Made by a program: the position numbers and the translations under genes
Part shown: positions 34,360-44,938 of the stretch, piece by piece
Numbering within the stretch: position 1 is the first letter of the stretch
Layout of the letters: every line of letters starts with the position of its first letter
Source of the DNA: Vandiemenella viatica
Lineage: Eukaryota; Arthropoda; Insecta; Orthoptera; Morabidae
Assembly (NCBI GenBank): GCA_031002005.1
Contig: JARYHS010008074.1
Coordinates: 177,034,494 to 177,098,493 of the forward strand
DNA length: 64,000 nt
Direction of reading: 5' to 3'
Notes under the pieces: model-generated
The model's input: only the letters and a program-made list of their open reading frames with translations
What the model was told of the DNA's origin: nothing
Database searches by the model: none

Positions 34360-37240
34360 CAGCTCATATTTCTACCTCCTATGGTTACAGCACAAAAAGT
34401 ATTTAATCAACCAAGACTCTTCTAGTAAAACATAAGGTTTAGTGATTATGAATGCATTTGGTTATTGAAACCTATTCCATGAAAATTAGCTAAGTCATAA
34501 TCGAACACATCACATTTATGTTTGCCACAGAACAAATGAATATGTTTTTATATATAGTTACTTCAGGAATGGTTATCATTACTTATCTAATTCATTTTCA
34601 ACTTATTCCGATGCAAAAAAAAATAATAGTGAGACAGAGGGCAAAGGAAACAAGAGTGCTCAATGTTAGTCGAGGAGATCGCAACTGAAATAGAATGACA
34701 GAATTAAACACGCTTCTCTTCTCAGCGTGAAGTAAGAACTGAATGTCCAATTTGCACTGATAAAAATGCCTACGAAACGCTTGATTAATGTGGCTATAGT
34801 TGCTTCAGGCTTTGAACAATATTTCATATCTTCTGTGCACTTTTTCTGTATACTACTGTTATGATTCATAATCAAAGAACTATAGAAACGATACTCCAGA
34901 AACCCCATACTTTCGTTTTTTCTTCTAATAAAATGCGTAAGACTTGTACCAATAAAGCATTTAATTCTGAATATTCATTGCTATTGAAGAATTATTATCT
35001 TTAGATACAGGTGCTTAACTTTTTCAGGAAGATCACATGTAAGCAAAAGAGAAATATTTTTCTCAATTTGCCTTTATTTATTTAAAATACCTTGGCTGTA
35101 AACAAAATCATCTATAATTGACCAAAAGGAATATTGGTTCTCATTACGTGAGTCATTTGTTCAGCTTCGATGTTGTTTCTCGATTTCTATTCCTTTCTCT
35201 GAAGCCACATTCCTATTTCGTTCTGGAAGCTAAGAACTTTCACAACTATCGACAAGAATGGTAAGTTCGTTGTTTTCAGTCTTGTAGCGTAAAGAAATTG
35301 ATTTTGTTGTAATTCAGTTCAGTTTCTCAGAGATTCTGGTTTAAGTTTTGATTTAATTCCAAATCTCACCACCATTTCTTCTAATCCTAATACAGCTGTT
35401 ACTGAAGTTCGTAATGAAAAGGAATTTGTCTATAAACCCGACGTGTCACCAGGATGGCCACTTATTCAATAGTTGAAGCTCCAAAACATAATATATAGTA
35501 TTTTATTCCCTGATTTTCCATACCTCTGTTCTTTGTCACTAAGCATACTGACTTCCTGTTACACCTTTACAGTCAGCTTGGCCAACTCTGCAGATGTTGC
35601 GGAGCGACCACCCAGCGTCGTCTGCCAGCTTCCTATCCCGTTTACTTTATCTCATTGTACTACGATTCAGCCATCCCATGTCAGGACTTTCCCCCTGGAA
35701 TCAGAGTCGGCTGCTCAATCACCCTTGGTGAAGATGTGATTTAAAGCCGCAGGTTGCGAATTAAAAATATGGAAACGTGGTGGGATCCAATATCACACCT
35801 GTTGTTACGCTAGACAGTATTACGACGGTGCTGAATTATTCGTTATCTCATGCAGCCACATTTAACTTTTCAACGCTGATTTTTGAAGCACGTATCTCTC
35901 CTCAGTTAACTGACTTGAAAGGTGTATCAACCATCGTAGAATCGCTGTCATTGTTCGAAAGTACACCACAAAAACAGACTAATGATTCGTCCGATTTGTT
36001 GGTATCGTATCATTCGTTATCGGGGAATCCTATAGGATCTTTTACAGCTCACTTTAGTGGCTGGAAGAATTATTGTACTCGGTGCAAAGCATTCCAGAGA
36101 ACGTGAGATTAATCCCCGGTGCTACCATTCAGAATTCGATTTTACGTGGTTCCCAGAATTAAACAAACGACTGGTAGAATGATTTCTTGAGAGGAATATA
36201 GCATAATTCCTTCCTTTCTTCGTAAGCAATTAACATCAGTTTGTGACGTCTTCGTCGTCAATGATCCTTTAAGCTTCAATCTTCTACAACAAAAAATAAA
36301 ATGTAGGAAGTCCATTATTGTTAGCTCATCAGATGATGTGATTGAGTCCTGACATGGTCAATGAGTTTACAGTTGGTAAACCTCAACACGGTGTATAACT
36401 CAGCGAAACTTTCCCGAAAGAAACGACTCGTCTATATTTACTTTTACATCCAAATATCAAGCGTTTACTTCCAAAGACAGTATCTTAAACATTAAAAAAA
36501 TTACTTTTACCTTAGTATTCCTTTTTGGCCAGGACGAGAACATCTTACCTCTGTTTTTAGACATAGTTTGTCTGTTGTTTTTGTTCTCTGGTTACAAATT
36601 TAAAAAATTATGTTTCTAAAAATGTCTCGTTTCTTCCTCTTATAATATCTGAAAGAAAATATTAATTCTAACTTGCCATGTTTTCTACTATTTTACTTCC
36701 AAAATAATCGTTTCATTAAAAAAAAAAATTTTAACCAAACACATTTCATACTTAACCAGAAACTAATTACAATATCCACTACTGCAGCATTAATTCGTTC
36801 ACTACCAAAATAAACTCAACGCAATTCAATTCCATTTTCCATTTATATTTCAGATAATTGCTTTATAACTACTGCAGTTTCATCCAGCTTCTCAACTTAT
36901 TTTTACGCCATCCTAGACTTACTCTTACTATCTCCATTCATGACTTCATAATTATTCCTTGCCCTAGATTCAAAATTGACCAGTTACTCCTTGCCTACAA
37001 AAATACCCGTAAAATAAAATTTGTATTGCACATTTATAATAAGTAATTCAATTAAACGAATGAATAATTTTTTATTTATAATCATCAATTACCTGAGTGA
37101 CCGATCTTTGCACGGCATATTTCGATTTATGTTTAATATGCAAGATTTTGAGTAAAGTTTGAATCAAGGAAAACGTTTTTGTTTGAAGGCTTCCCAGCCA
37201 TTTTGAGGTGCATAGTTTCTTGCTCTAACCATAGAGAAGC
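34360..37240. other. Repeat-poor AT-rich DNA upstream of the Sox gene
   Basis: No recognisable mobile element or gene. The plus-strand open frames around 35,473-35,739 and 35,777-36,106 lack any recognisable domain. This could be upstream regulatory sequence of the Sox gene. Confidence 0.4.
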
Positions 37241-37249
37241 TTAACTAAT

Positions 37250-37345
37250 ATCAGTAGGCTTACTGGTATTTGAAACTTCTACAAGATGAGGTTAGAGCCG
37301 TTTCGAAATACCAAACACAAGAATTGTTTTTTTTTTTTTTTTTGT
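37250..37345 (+). repeat. Left half of the repeat interrupted by the palindrome
   Basis: CTTACTGGTATTTGAAAC, GGTTAGAGCCGTTTCGAAAT and CCAAACACAAGAATTG resemble 53,480-53,550 (CTTACTGGAATCTGAAAC, GCGTTAGAGCCGTTTCCGAG and TACCAGAATTGCTG). It ends in a T-run of about 20 immediately before the target duplication. Confidence 0.6.
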
Positions 37346-37351
37346 TAGATC
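37346..37351. repeat. Left target-site duplication of the palindrome (TAGATC)
   Basis: TAGATC abuts the first base of the left arm and recurs directly after the last base of the right arm at 52,635-52,640. Counting the ambiguous bases on both sides, the direct repeat is TTAGATCA (37,345-37,352 and 52,634-52,641), 8 bp. Confidence 0.75.
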
Positions 37352-37361
37352 AGTAGGTATG

Positions 37362-37382
37362 TTTGGCCGGTACGCGGCCAAA
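37362..37382. repeat. Terminal hairpin, left arm
   Basis: TTTGGCCG and CGGCCAAA form an 8-bp stem with a 5-nt loop, ten bases from the element end. Its mirror is at 52,604-52,624. Two GATACATTGTATC mini-palindromes follow at 37,384-37,396 and 37,435-37,447. Such structures are common binding or processing sites at transposon ends. Confidence 0.7.
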
Positions 37383-37510
37383 AGATACATTGTATCAATC
37401 TATTGTTATGCTAATTAGGCTATTGTTCTAATTGGATACATTGTATCATTCTATTGTTCTCCACCCTCCCACCTGTCAATCATTTTCACACCTATTGTTC
37501 TCTCCCCTCC

Positions 37511-37635
37511 CACTTGACTGGAGGGTCACTTGACTAACCACTTGACATGTATTATCTCTGGTTCTATTGGCCACTTGACTTGAGGGCCACTTGACTAACC
37601 ACTTGACATGAGGGCCACTTGACTAACCACTTGAC
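37511..37635 (+). repeat. Eight subterminal copies of CACTTGAC, left arm
   Basis: The 8-mer CACTTGAC occurs eight times in 125 bp, usually as CCACTTGACTAA or CCACTTGACATG. Variants ending GAGCG (ACCACTTGAGCG) appear near 37,711 and 37,880. Clustered subterminal motifs are typical of transposase or replication-protein binding arrays. The mirror, as GTCAAGTG, is at 52,351-52,475. Confidence 0.8.
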
Positions 37636-38021
37636 TAACCTCAGTTATACCCCTATTGTCCTTGACCACGCACCCCTCTAGCCGCACCAGGTGTGACGCA
37701 GCCGTTGCCAGACCACTTGAGCGAGCAACTGGACTTTTCGGACAGATGTCGACATGCCGCTCCTTTTTCGAACGAGGAATTCGCGGAGGTATTTACCAGT
37801 GCGTGCCGAGGCAAATAACAGGTACATGCCGAGTGCGTCCATTAACTACGTAAGTACATTTTGGCCGAGTACCGACCAAACCACTTGAGCGAGCCCAACC
37901 GCACCAGGTGTGTACTCTGCTGCTTTTGTCGTTCTGTGAGGTATGAGAATTCTGCGGTATGAACAGAGAAGTTCACCGGAATAGCATTGCCATGCTCGAA
38001 GCTTGTGGACTATGCGTTTCT

Positions 38022-38272
38022 ACCGAGAGTGGTGGTGTAACGGTTAGCGTTCTCGCCTCGCATTCGGGGGACGCCGGTTCGAACCCCCGTCCGGGCATCC
38101 AGATTTGGGTTTTCCATGGTTTCCCAAATCACTCCAGGCAAATGCCAAGTGCTTCCTTCAAAAGACCATGGCCGAATTCCTTCCCATTCCTTGCTCCCAT
38201 CCTTGCCCCGCATCCTTTCCCGTCTCTAAAGACCTCGCTGTTGAGAGACGTAAAGCAGTTAAAAAAAAATAC
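38022..38272 (+). repeat. tRNA-SINE in left arm, with 8-bp target duplication
   Basis: Full-length copy: head ACCGAGAGTGGTGGTGTAAC, B box GGTTCGAACCC, body CCGGGCATCCAGATTTGGG, end GACGTAAAGCAG plus an A9 tail. GCGTTTCT flanks it at 38,014-38,021 and 38,273-38,280. A genuine retroposition into the arm's ancestor, since the right arm has the same insertion. Confidence 0.9.
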
Positions 38273-38412
38273 GCGTTTCTGCCGCTAGGCGTTTATGGCG
38301 CAACTCATTTGCAGTACAGTGCCGCGTGTGTTGCCGACCTGGCTTCTGTCAATCTGTTTCTGCCAGCGCTGTTTTGTTATTGTTTCGTTTTTTGGTGATG
38401 TAAGTTTAAGTG

Positions 38413-38935
38413 AGTAACGTGCAGCTGAGAAACTTTGTTTTCTAATGAGATAAAATGCTGCTGAAACTCGGTTCACTAGGCTTAAAAATAGTGACATGTT
38501 GGTTGATGACAAACCTCGTTCTGCACGTCCATCAAATGTACGAATCGACGAAATGTTGAAAAAAAATTCCAGAGCTTTTGCTCTTTGACCGTCGACAGAC
38601 AATTTATCAACTGTCAGAAATTAGTGGGTTATCTTGGAGCTCGATTCAGCGAAATTTAACAGAAGATTTGGGAATGAAAACGGTTGCTGCCAAGTTTTTT
38701 CCTCGGGCTGTGACTAACAATAAAAAAGAACGTCGACTTGAAACATGTCGTGCTTTGAAATTGATCCAGATTTTCTGTCATTATTGGTGACGAGTCATTG
38801 CGCTATGGTTACGACCCAAACACAAAGCAACAGTCAGCCAATGTAAGGCGTCAATGTCACCCCGTCCAAAAAAAAAAAAAAATATCCTGGTATGGACTGT
38901 GTTTTACGTAGCATGGATTGACCTCTCATCAAACT
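38413..38935 (+). pseudogene. Mariner transposase relic, left arm
   Basis: A decayed N-terminal and central part of a mariner transposase, different from the element at 24.8 kb. It shows MLVDDKPRSARPSN, then DRRQTIYQLSEISGLSWSSI, then LTEDLGMKTVAAKFFPRAVT and KKERRLETCRALKL in frame up to about 38,765, after which a GDESLRYGYDPNTKQQ-like block continues in another frame. The first part has an internal deletion and stops. An A15 run near 38,869 and the loss of the C-terminal half make it non-functional. No terminal inverted repeats were found. Confidence 0.8.
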
Positions 38936-39047
38936 GAACCGAACATTGACTTGAAATGGTTATATTCTGTTACTTGTAGACCATTTGCAATCATATGCCA
39001 GGATGCTTCCTTCAAAAGGCCAGGGGATAGACTACATCCTTGCCTTG

Positions 39048-39945
39048 GCCAAGACTTACTAACTGCGATAAGTTCGGCGAAAGACGTTTGTGACGGCGAG
39101 TGTTTTGGACAAAGTTTTATGCATATTCTTACGGCTCATACCGAGCGTGGTGGGTGAGCGGTTAACAGGGAAATAGTGTGAACTTTGACAAAACATCTTT
39201 AGCTGGGACGCTGCATGTTAGAGACTAATACAGTAACTCTAATCAACTACACAATCTTGCTACTTATCCCGTTTCTTTGGCAGAGGTATATTGCATACTG
39301 TACGGATATTGAGTGGCCAAGACTTACTAACTGCGATAAGTTCGGCGAAAGACGTTTGTGACGGCGAGTGTTTTGGACAAAGTTTTATACATATTCTTAC
39401 GGCTCATACCGAGCGTGGTGGGTGAGCGGTTAACAGGGAAATAGTGTGAACTTTGACAAAACATCTTTAGCTGGGACGCTGCATGTTAGAGACTAATACA
39501 GTAACTCTAATCAACTACACAATCTTGCTACTTATCCCGTTTCTTTGGCAGAGGTATATTGCATACTGTACGGATATTAAGTGACCAAGACTTACTAACT
39601 GCGATAAGTTCGGCGAAAGACGTTTGTGACGGCGAGTGTTTTTTGGACAAAGTTTTATGCATATTCTTACGGCTCATACCGAGCGTGGTGGGTGAGCGGT
39701 TAACAGGGAAATAGTGTGAACTTTGACAAAACATCTTTAGCTGGGGCGCTGCATGTTAGAGACTAATACAGTAACTCTAATAAACTACACATTCTTGCTA
39801 CTTATACCCGTTTCTTTGGCAGAGGCATATTGCATACTGTACGGATATTGAGTGACCAAGACTTACTAACTGCGATAAGTTCGGCGAAAGACGTTTGTGA
39901 CGGCGAGTATTTTGGACAAAGTTTTGTGCGTATTCTTACGGCTCA
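39048..39945 (+). repeat. 268-bp tandem array, about 3.4 units, left arm
   Basis: AAGACTTACTAACTGCGATA recurs at 39,051, 39,319, 39,587 and 39,858 (periods 268, 268, 271). Every unit contains the first 25-30 bp of the SINE head (CCGAGCGTGGTGGGTGAGCG) joined to AGGGAAATAGTGTGAAC, so a 5' SINE fragment was amplified with flanking DNA. Units are almost identical. Confidence 0.9.
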
Positions 39946-39946
39946 T

Positions 39947-40165
39947 ACTGAGCGTGGTGGGTGAGCGGTTAACTCTCTGGCCTCGCATTCGGGAGGACGC
40001 GGGTTCGAACCCCCGTCCAGGCATCCAGATTTGGGTTTTTAATGGTTTACCTAAATCATTCCAAGCGAATGCCGGGGTGTTTCCTTCAAAAAGGCGTCGG
40101 GAGGACGTGGGTTTGAATCCCTGCCCCGACCATCAAGATTTCGGCTTTCCATGCTTTTTGTGAAA
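39947..40165 (+). repeat. Chimeric tRNA-SINE with two B-box segments, left arm
   Basis: A SINE runs from ACTGAGCGTGGTGGGTGAGC through the B box GGTTCGAACCCCCG to a CCTTCAAAAAGGCG block near 40,095. It then restarts at GGGAGGACGTGGGTTTGAAT with a second, diverged B-box region. It follows directly on the last unit of the 268-bp array. Confidence 0.75.
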
Positions 40166-40337
40166 TTACTGCATTCGGTGCTTAAGCCCTCTGACGGGAA
40201 AGTGAAAAGCCCTCAACCTGACCTTCACATCTTTCACAACTTGCGTCGTAATGTAGTTACGCCTTAACACTTCCGTTGTTCGGTTTCAAGTTTAAACTGT
40301 AGGTTCTCTACACCCTGTTAAGTTCAAGTAGGCTATG

Positions 40338-42317
40338 ATAGAGGCGGAATGCGCAGGCAATAAAAAACCCTGGTCATAATGACCAAACGAGCCATTACTC
40401 CGTACTTCAGGTGAATCTTGGGTTGGGTCCTTCAAAAGACCATGCCTGAATTCCATTCCGATCCTTGCACCTGTCCTATCACACTTCGTGATCGGTAAAG
40501 ATCTGGCCCAGCATTTGGGAGGGCGTGGGCTCGAATCCCAGTCCGGGCATCCAGATTTGAGTTTTCCATGGTTTCCCCAAATAACTCGAGGCGAATGACG
40601 GGGATGATTTTCTTCATTTGCCATGGCCAAATTCCCCACCGTTCCTCGTCCACTGTCCTTTCCCACCTCTAAAGGCTTCGATGTCGACGAGGCGTAGAAC
40701 CCTAAAAAAGAAAACCACGACCACCAACTCCAGATGAATGTCGAGTTATTCATTCAAAATACCATGCCCGAATTCCTTCCCAGTCCTTGCCGCCAGTCCA
40801 TACAATTATGACCATTACATTCTCGCAATCACCATAGAGGGGGAATGCGCAGGCAATAAAAAACCCTGGTCATAATGACCAAACGAGCCATTACTCCGTA
40901 CTTCAGGTGATTGTTGGGTTGGTTCCTTCAAAAGACCATGCCTGAATTCGATCCCGATCCTTGCACCAGTCCTATCACACCTCGTGATCGGTAAAGATCT
41001 GGCCTAGCATTTGGGAGGGCGTGGGCTCGAATCCCAGTCCGGGCATCCAGATTTGAGTTTTCCATGATTTCCCCAAATAACTCGAGGCGAATGACGGGGA
41101 TGATTTTCTTCATTTGCCATGGCCGAATTCCCCACCGTTCCTCGTCCACTGTCCTTTCCCACCTCTAAAGGCTTCGATGTCGACGAGGCGTAGAACCCTA
41201 AAAAAGAAAACCACGACCACCAACTCCAGATGAATGTCGAGTTATTCATTCAAAATACCATGCCCGAATTCCTTCCCAGTCCTTGCCGCCAGTCCATACA
41301 ATTATGACCATTACATTCTCGCAATCACCATAGAGGGGGAATGCGCAGGCAATAAAAAACCCTGGTCATAATGACCAAACGAGCCATTACTCCGTACTTC
41401 AGGTGATTGTTGGGTTGGTTCCTTCAAAAGACCATGCCTGAATTCGATCCCGATCCTTGCACCAGTCCTATCACACCTCGTGATCGGTAAAGATCTGGCC
41501 TAGCATTTGGGAGGGCGTGGGCTCGAATCCCAGTCCGGGCATCCAGATTTGAGTTTTCCATGATTTCCCCAAATAACTCGAGGCGAATGACGGGGATGAT
41601 TTTCTTCATTTGCCATGGCCGAATTCCCCACCGTTCCTCGTCCACTGTCCTTTCCCACCTCTAAAGGCTTCGATGTCGACGAGGCGTAGAACCCTAAAAA
41701 AGAAAACCACGACCACCAACTCCAGATGAATGTCGAGTTATTCATTCAAAATACCATGCCCGAATTCCTTCCCAGTCCTTGCCGCCAGTCCATACAATTA
41801 TGACCATTACATTCTCGCAATCACCATAGAGGGGGAATGCGCAGGCAATAAAAAACCCTGGTCATAATGACCAAACGAGCCATTACTCCGTACTTCAGGT
41901 GATTGTTGGGTTGGTTCCTTCAAAAGACCATGCCTGAATTCGATCCCGATCCTTGCACCAGTCCTATCACACCTCGTGATCGGTAAAGATCTGGCCTAGC
42001 ATTTGGGAGGGCGTGGGCTCGAATCCCAGTCCGGGCATCCAGATTTGAGTTTTCCATGGTTTCCCCAAATAACTCGAGGCGAATGACGGGGTGATTTCTT
42101 CATTTGCCATGGCCGAATTCCCCACCGTTCCTCGTCCACTGTCCTTTCCCACCTCTAAAGGCTTCGATGTCGACGAGGCGTAGAACCATAAAAAAAGAAA
42201 ACCACGACCACCAACTCCAGATGAATGTCGAGTTATTCATTCAAAATACCATGCCCGAATTCCTTCCCAGTCCATGCCGCCAGTCCATACAATTATGGCC
42301 TTTACATTCTCGCAATC
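40338..42317 (+). repeat. 496-bp tandem array, four units, left arm
   Basis: The phrase GAATGCGCAGGCAATAAAAA starts at 40,347, 40,843, 41,339 and 41,835, exactly 496 bp apart. Each unit joins a GCGGAATGCGCAGGC segment, related to 11,425-11,510, to SINE body pieces, including CTCGAATCCCAGTCCGGGC and GACGAGGCGTAGAACC. Units two and three look identical; the first and last differ at a few bases. The small open frames in the units are SINE sequence, not genes. Confidence 0.93.
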
Positions 42318-42488
42318 ACCAAATTTTAGTGCCAATCGATTTACAGTAGACCTATCAACGGTATTGTCGGTATAAACAGCCTTGAAACGACGATGAATCG
42401 CAGTAGGAATCACTTTGTCAGCAGTTAAAAATTCGATAACAGCACGATGTTTAACTCACGTTGACACAACACTAGAACAGTTCTCCAT
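42318..42488 (-). pseudogene. Second mariner transposase relic, left arm
   Basis: The minus strand from 42,488 starts MENCSSVVST, meets a stop, then reads RAVIEFLTADKVIPTAIHRR and TVDRSTVNRLALKFG. This is the N-terminal helix-turn-helix pattern of mariner-family transposases. It is cut off abruptly at the border of the 496-bp array, so only the first 55 or so codons remain. Confidence 0.65.
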
Positions 42489-42682
42489 AATTCCGGACAA
42501 CGAATCCTTACTTCTCAGTACTTTCAAATAAAATGTAATGCCGCTTGGTATGTATGGTCTGGCGTCAGAGTTTTTCAGTCGTAACAGCCTTACATAAGGA
42601 CAGGACTGAACACGTTTACCCCCACCACCACGGACTAGACCTGATTACTACCCAAATGGACTGCTAGTGCCAGTGTACAGAG

Positions 42683-43588
42683 ATGGCCAGCCCGGTACTG
42701 TTGTTTTCGTCTATGTATCAGCTCAATGCTGCTGATTCTAAGCGTTTGACGATAGGTTTATCGTCCAAACATGAATTTGAACCAGTAGTAGTGCTCGAAA
42801 AAGTTGGATACCGCACCAAGGTTATACTAACGTATGAAGAATGGGTCGTGCTGACTCAAGTATTGGATGTAGTGTCAGATTTGTTCTACACAGGCAGCTC
42901 CCAGACAAACATTCCACTTGGTGAGAACGCCGTCTCCTTCCGTACGATTGCCAGGACGAAAACTGTATGTTTTTACCCAAATGTTGACCCCACCAGCGGC
43001 ATCTTCTTCAGCGATTCAACTTGGAAGAACCTCATCAACGCGCAGCCTGCAGTGTCCAGCGCCTTGACCGTCAAGAAGAGGTGGGGATACCTAGTTGCAA
43101 GATACTACACAGAATTTGTGAGCATTTTATCTAGTAAAGTGCTACGAGACTATCATATGGCAACAGTGCAAAAACTGGTTGATATGCATATTCGTGATGT
43201 TTATGTGACTCAATTGGCCCCCAGTTCGTCACTGGACTATAATCTACTAAAATATGAACTTATTGCATATAAAAATTTACTTGTATTACCTGTTATTAAC
43301 AATGTAGTAATTAAGAATTATAACCCAGGATACTACATTGATGTGAACAGTGTGAATAAAATACACATAGTAAGTTATTCAATTTGTTTTATTTTATCCA
43401 CTTTCCATTAATAAAACCCTTTACAGAGTTATTTTTATGAGTTCTTGTAGTGGCGTGACGCTTCATCACTTACATACTGGTCTGAAGAGCGAATTGTAAT
43501 AGACGCCAACATTCGAAAAGACATAAATTTGTTGGATATAAGTACGTATGCGGCTGTTTCTATGAATATCATAAAAAAAACAGTGTGA
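42683..43588 (+). CDS. Unknown protein, two predicted exons, left arm (unrecognised family)
   Basis: I do not recognise this protein. Exon 1 is 42,683-43,369 (229 codons) from an ATG after a long non-coding stretch. At 43,370 there is a consensus donor GTAAGT. An acceptor TTCTTGTAG ends at 43,450, and exon 2 runs 43,451-43,588 (45 codons plus TGA). Both junctions are phase 0, giving 274 residues. Without splicing the frame would end at 43,411. AATAAA lies at 43,808-43,813. The product looks globular, mixed alpha/beta by composition, with no signal peptide, membrane helix or Cys motif. It reads towards the palindrome centre, converging on its twin in the right arm. Possibilities are a cargo gene of the element or a captured host gene. 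Confidence 0.6.
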
Positions 43589-43868
43589 AAATGTACAAAA
43601 TCAAGAAATTTGGTCATATATAACAAAAATCGGTAAAAAATGTAAATTTCGTCCATGAATGAAGTCAATGGTTGACATAAAAATCACACCTGCGTGTATC
43701 ACAATATCGTTCATATAATGTGTGTGGATTACAGAAATACGTGTTATATGGGGAAAAAAAGTGTAATGGCAGTCACCGGATAAACTAAAATGTGTTTTTT
43801 TTTCAGTAATAAATATTTTCTGATGAATAACGAAACTTGGTAGAGTTCTCCAGAGTCAACACACACGT

Positions 43869-44266
43869 CACGTAACCATCATGATAGACGTGTCAGTGGA
43901 AGTGCATCGGATGCTGCATTCACATGTGTATATGGAGTACTCTTTAAATTTCCTCCACAAAAGACGTAAATTGTATGAATTACATGTTTGCTCACTCTTG
44001 ATTTTCATAACAATAACATGCAGAGTCTAAACACACATAACATTACCAACATTATAGACACGTCAGAGGAAGTGCACAGGGTGATAACTATATATACTAG
44101 CCTAGTGTTTGTACCAAACGAGGTGAAACAACGTATATGTGTGCAGAAACTGACTTAACGCAGTTACACGGAAGGTAGTCTGCGTTTAAAGACAATGGCT
44201 CTCACTCTCTCTCACACATACACGCATAACGTTACCATCAATATAGACACGTCAGAGGAAGTGCAC
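43869..44266 (+). repeat. Threefold repeated peptide-coding segment, left arm
   Basis: Three segments start at 43,869, 44,036 and 44,225 and encode similar peptides around NVTINIDTSEEVH (HVTIMIDVSVEVHR, HNITNIIDTSEEVHR, HNVTINIDTSEEVHSR). DNA identity is also high, with GTCAGAGGAAGTGCAC in the second and third. Only the third lies in an open frame with an ATG. It suggests a coding region that has been duplicated or is decaying. Confidence 0.55.
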
Positions 44267-44449
44267 AGTCGGAACAAGATCGTGAAAACAGGTAAAACAT
44301 CACCGCAATTATACCACTTCACTATACGAAAGATGTCATCGGTTTACATGGTTAGAAGGTGTCCATCATGCCATACGATGTGTATTGAGTGCATCCACCA
44401 AAATAGAAAACAAAACGTGCGACATGATGCGGTGTTCCATCATAAATGA
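44195..44449 (+). CDS. Small Cys/His-containing ORF, left arm (hypothetical)
   Basis: An 84-codon frame, open in both arms and identical in them. The N-terminal half includes the NVTINIDTSEEVH repeat. The C-terminal half has a RRCPSCHTMCIECIHQNR segment with four Cys as CxxC...CxxC plus His residues, a spacing that could bind zinc. It may be a last exon, as no upstream coding continuity is visible. A further open stretch beginning at ATG 44,474 (SDNLSSTSDIPVES) is broken by one stop near 44,546. Whether any of it is expressed is unknown. Confidence 0.35.
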   Translation: MALTLSHTYTHNVTINIDTSEEVHSRNKIVKTGKTSPQLYHFTIRKMSSVYMVRRCPSCHTMCIECIHQNRKQNVRHDAVFHHK

Positions 44450-44938
44450 AACTCATTCTGTTCACGGCCCGATATGACATCGGACAACTTGAGTAGTACA
44501 TCAGATATACCTGTCGAAAGTCACACTAAAGTACTGAAGTTGAACTAACCTGAGCATGCAGAAGATGAGAACATCACAAGTTTCATTAAACAACACGACC
44601 CTCCACAAGACCGAAACATAATGGGCTCAATACCAGATGAAACATAAATTATGTTAGATATCAGTTAGTAAGTGCCACTTTCGATGAATTTCATTTAAAA
44701 AGTGAAAAAATAGATAAAAAATTCGGGAATACTGGTCAAATATAGCAAAATATTGGTTAAAAACTTATGGCACTTTCTGAGACAGAACTTATGCTAAAGT
44801 CTGGTTAGTACAGAATGTTAAAGTGTTTGTTATAGTTGGTTAGAGTAAATTAAGGTTAGGTTATTTCAACTCACCATCTCATGGTGCCACTGATACATGG
44901 ATATCCAAAAGTGTTTGCTGAGGTGGCTTGGGCCCCAC

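Larger units (their letters stand above)
37352..44938 (+). repeat. Left arm of the palindrome
   Basis: It matches the right arm 45,047-52,634 in inverse orientation. Pairings checked include the terminal hairpins (37,362 with 52,624), the SINE (37,959 with 52,027), the unknown gene start (42,683 with 47,302) and the central ORF (44,195 with 45,789). Symmetry ends at 44,938 with GGGCCCCAC. Confidence 0.95.

Noticed and set aside
35777..36106. 109-residue open frame upstream of the palindrome
   Set aside because: No recognisable domain, no neighbouring exon signals, and Ser/Thr-rich composition without structure; not enough to call a gene.
39048..42317. Regular direct repeats as a CRISPR-like array
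   Set aside because: Units of 268 and 496 bp contain SINE sequence, have no short repeat/spacer alternation, and the genome is eukaryotic.
40292..42349. Repeated 70-150-residue open frames in the 496-bp arrays as a gene family
   Set aside because: They are translations of SINE bodies, recur in every SINE copy in both strands, and have no protein resemblance.
43435..43668. 77-residue open frame on the minus strand, mirrored at 46,316-46,549
   Set aside because: It is the antisense shadow of predicted exon 2 of the unknown gene, which has matching splice signals and phase.
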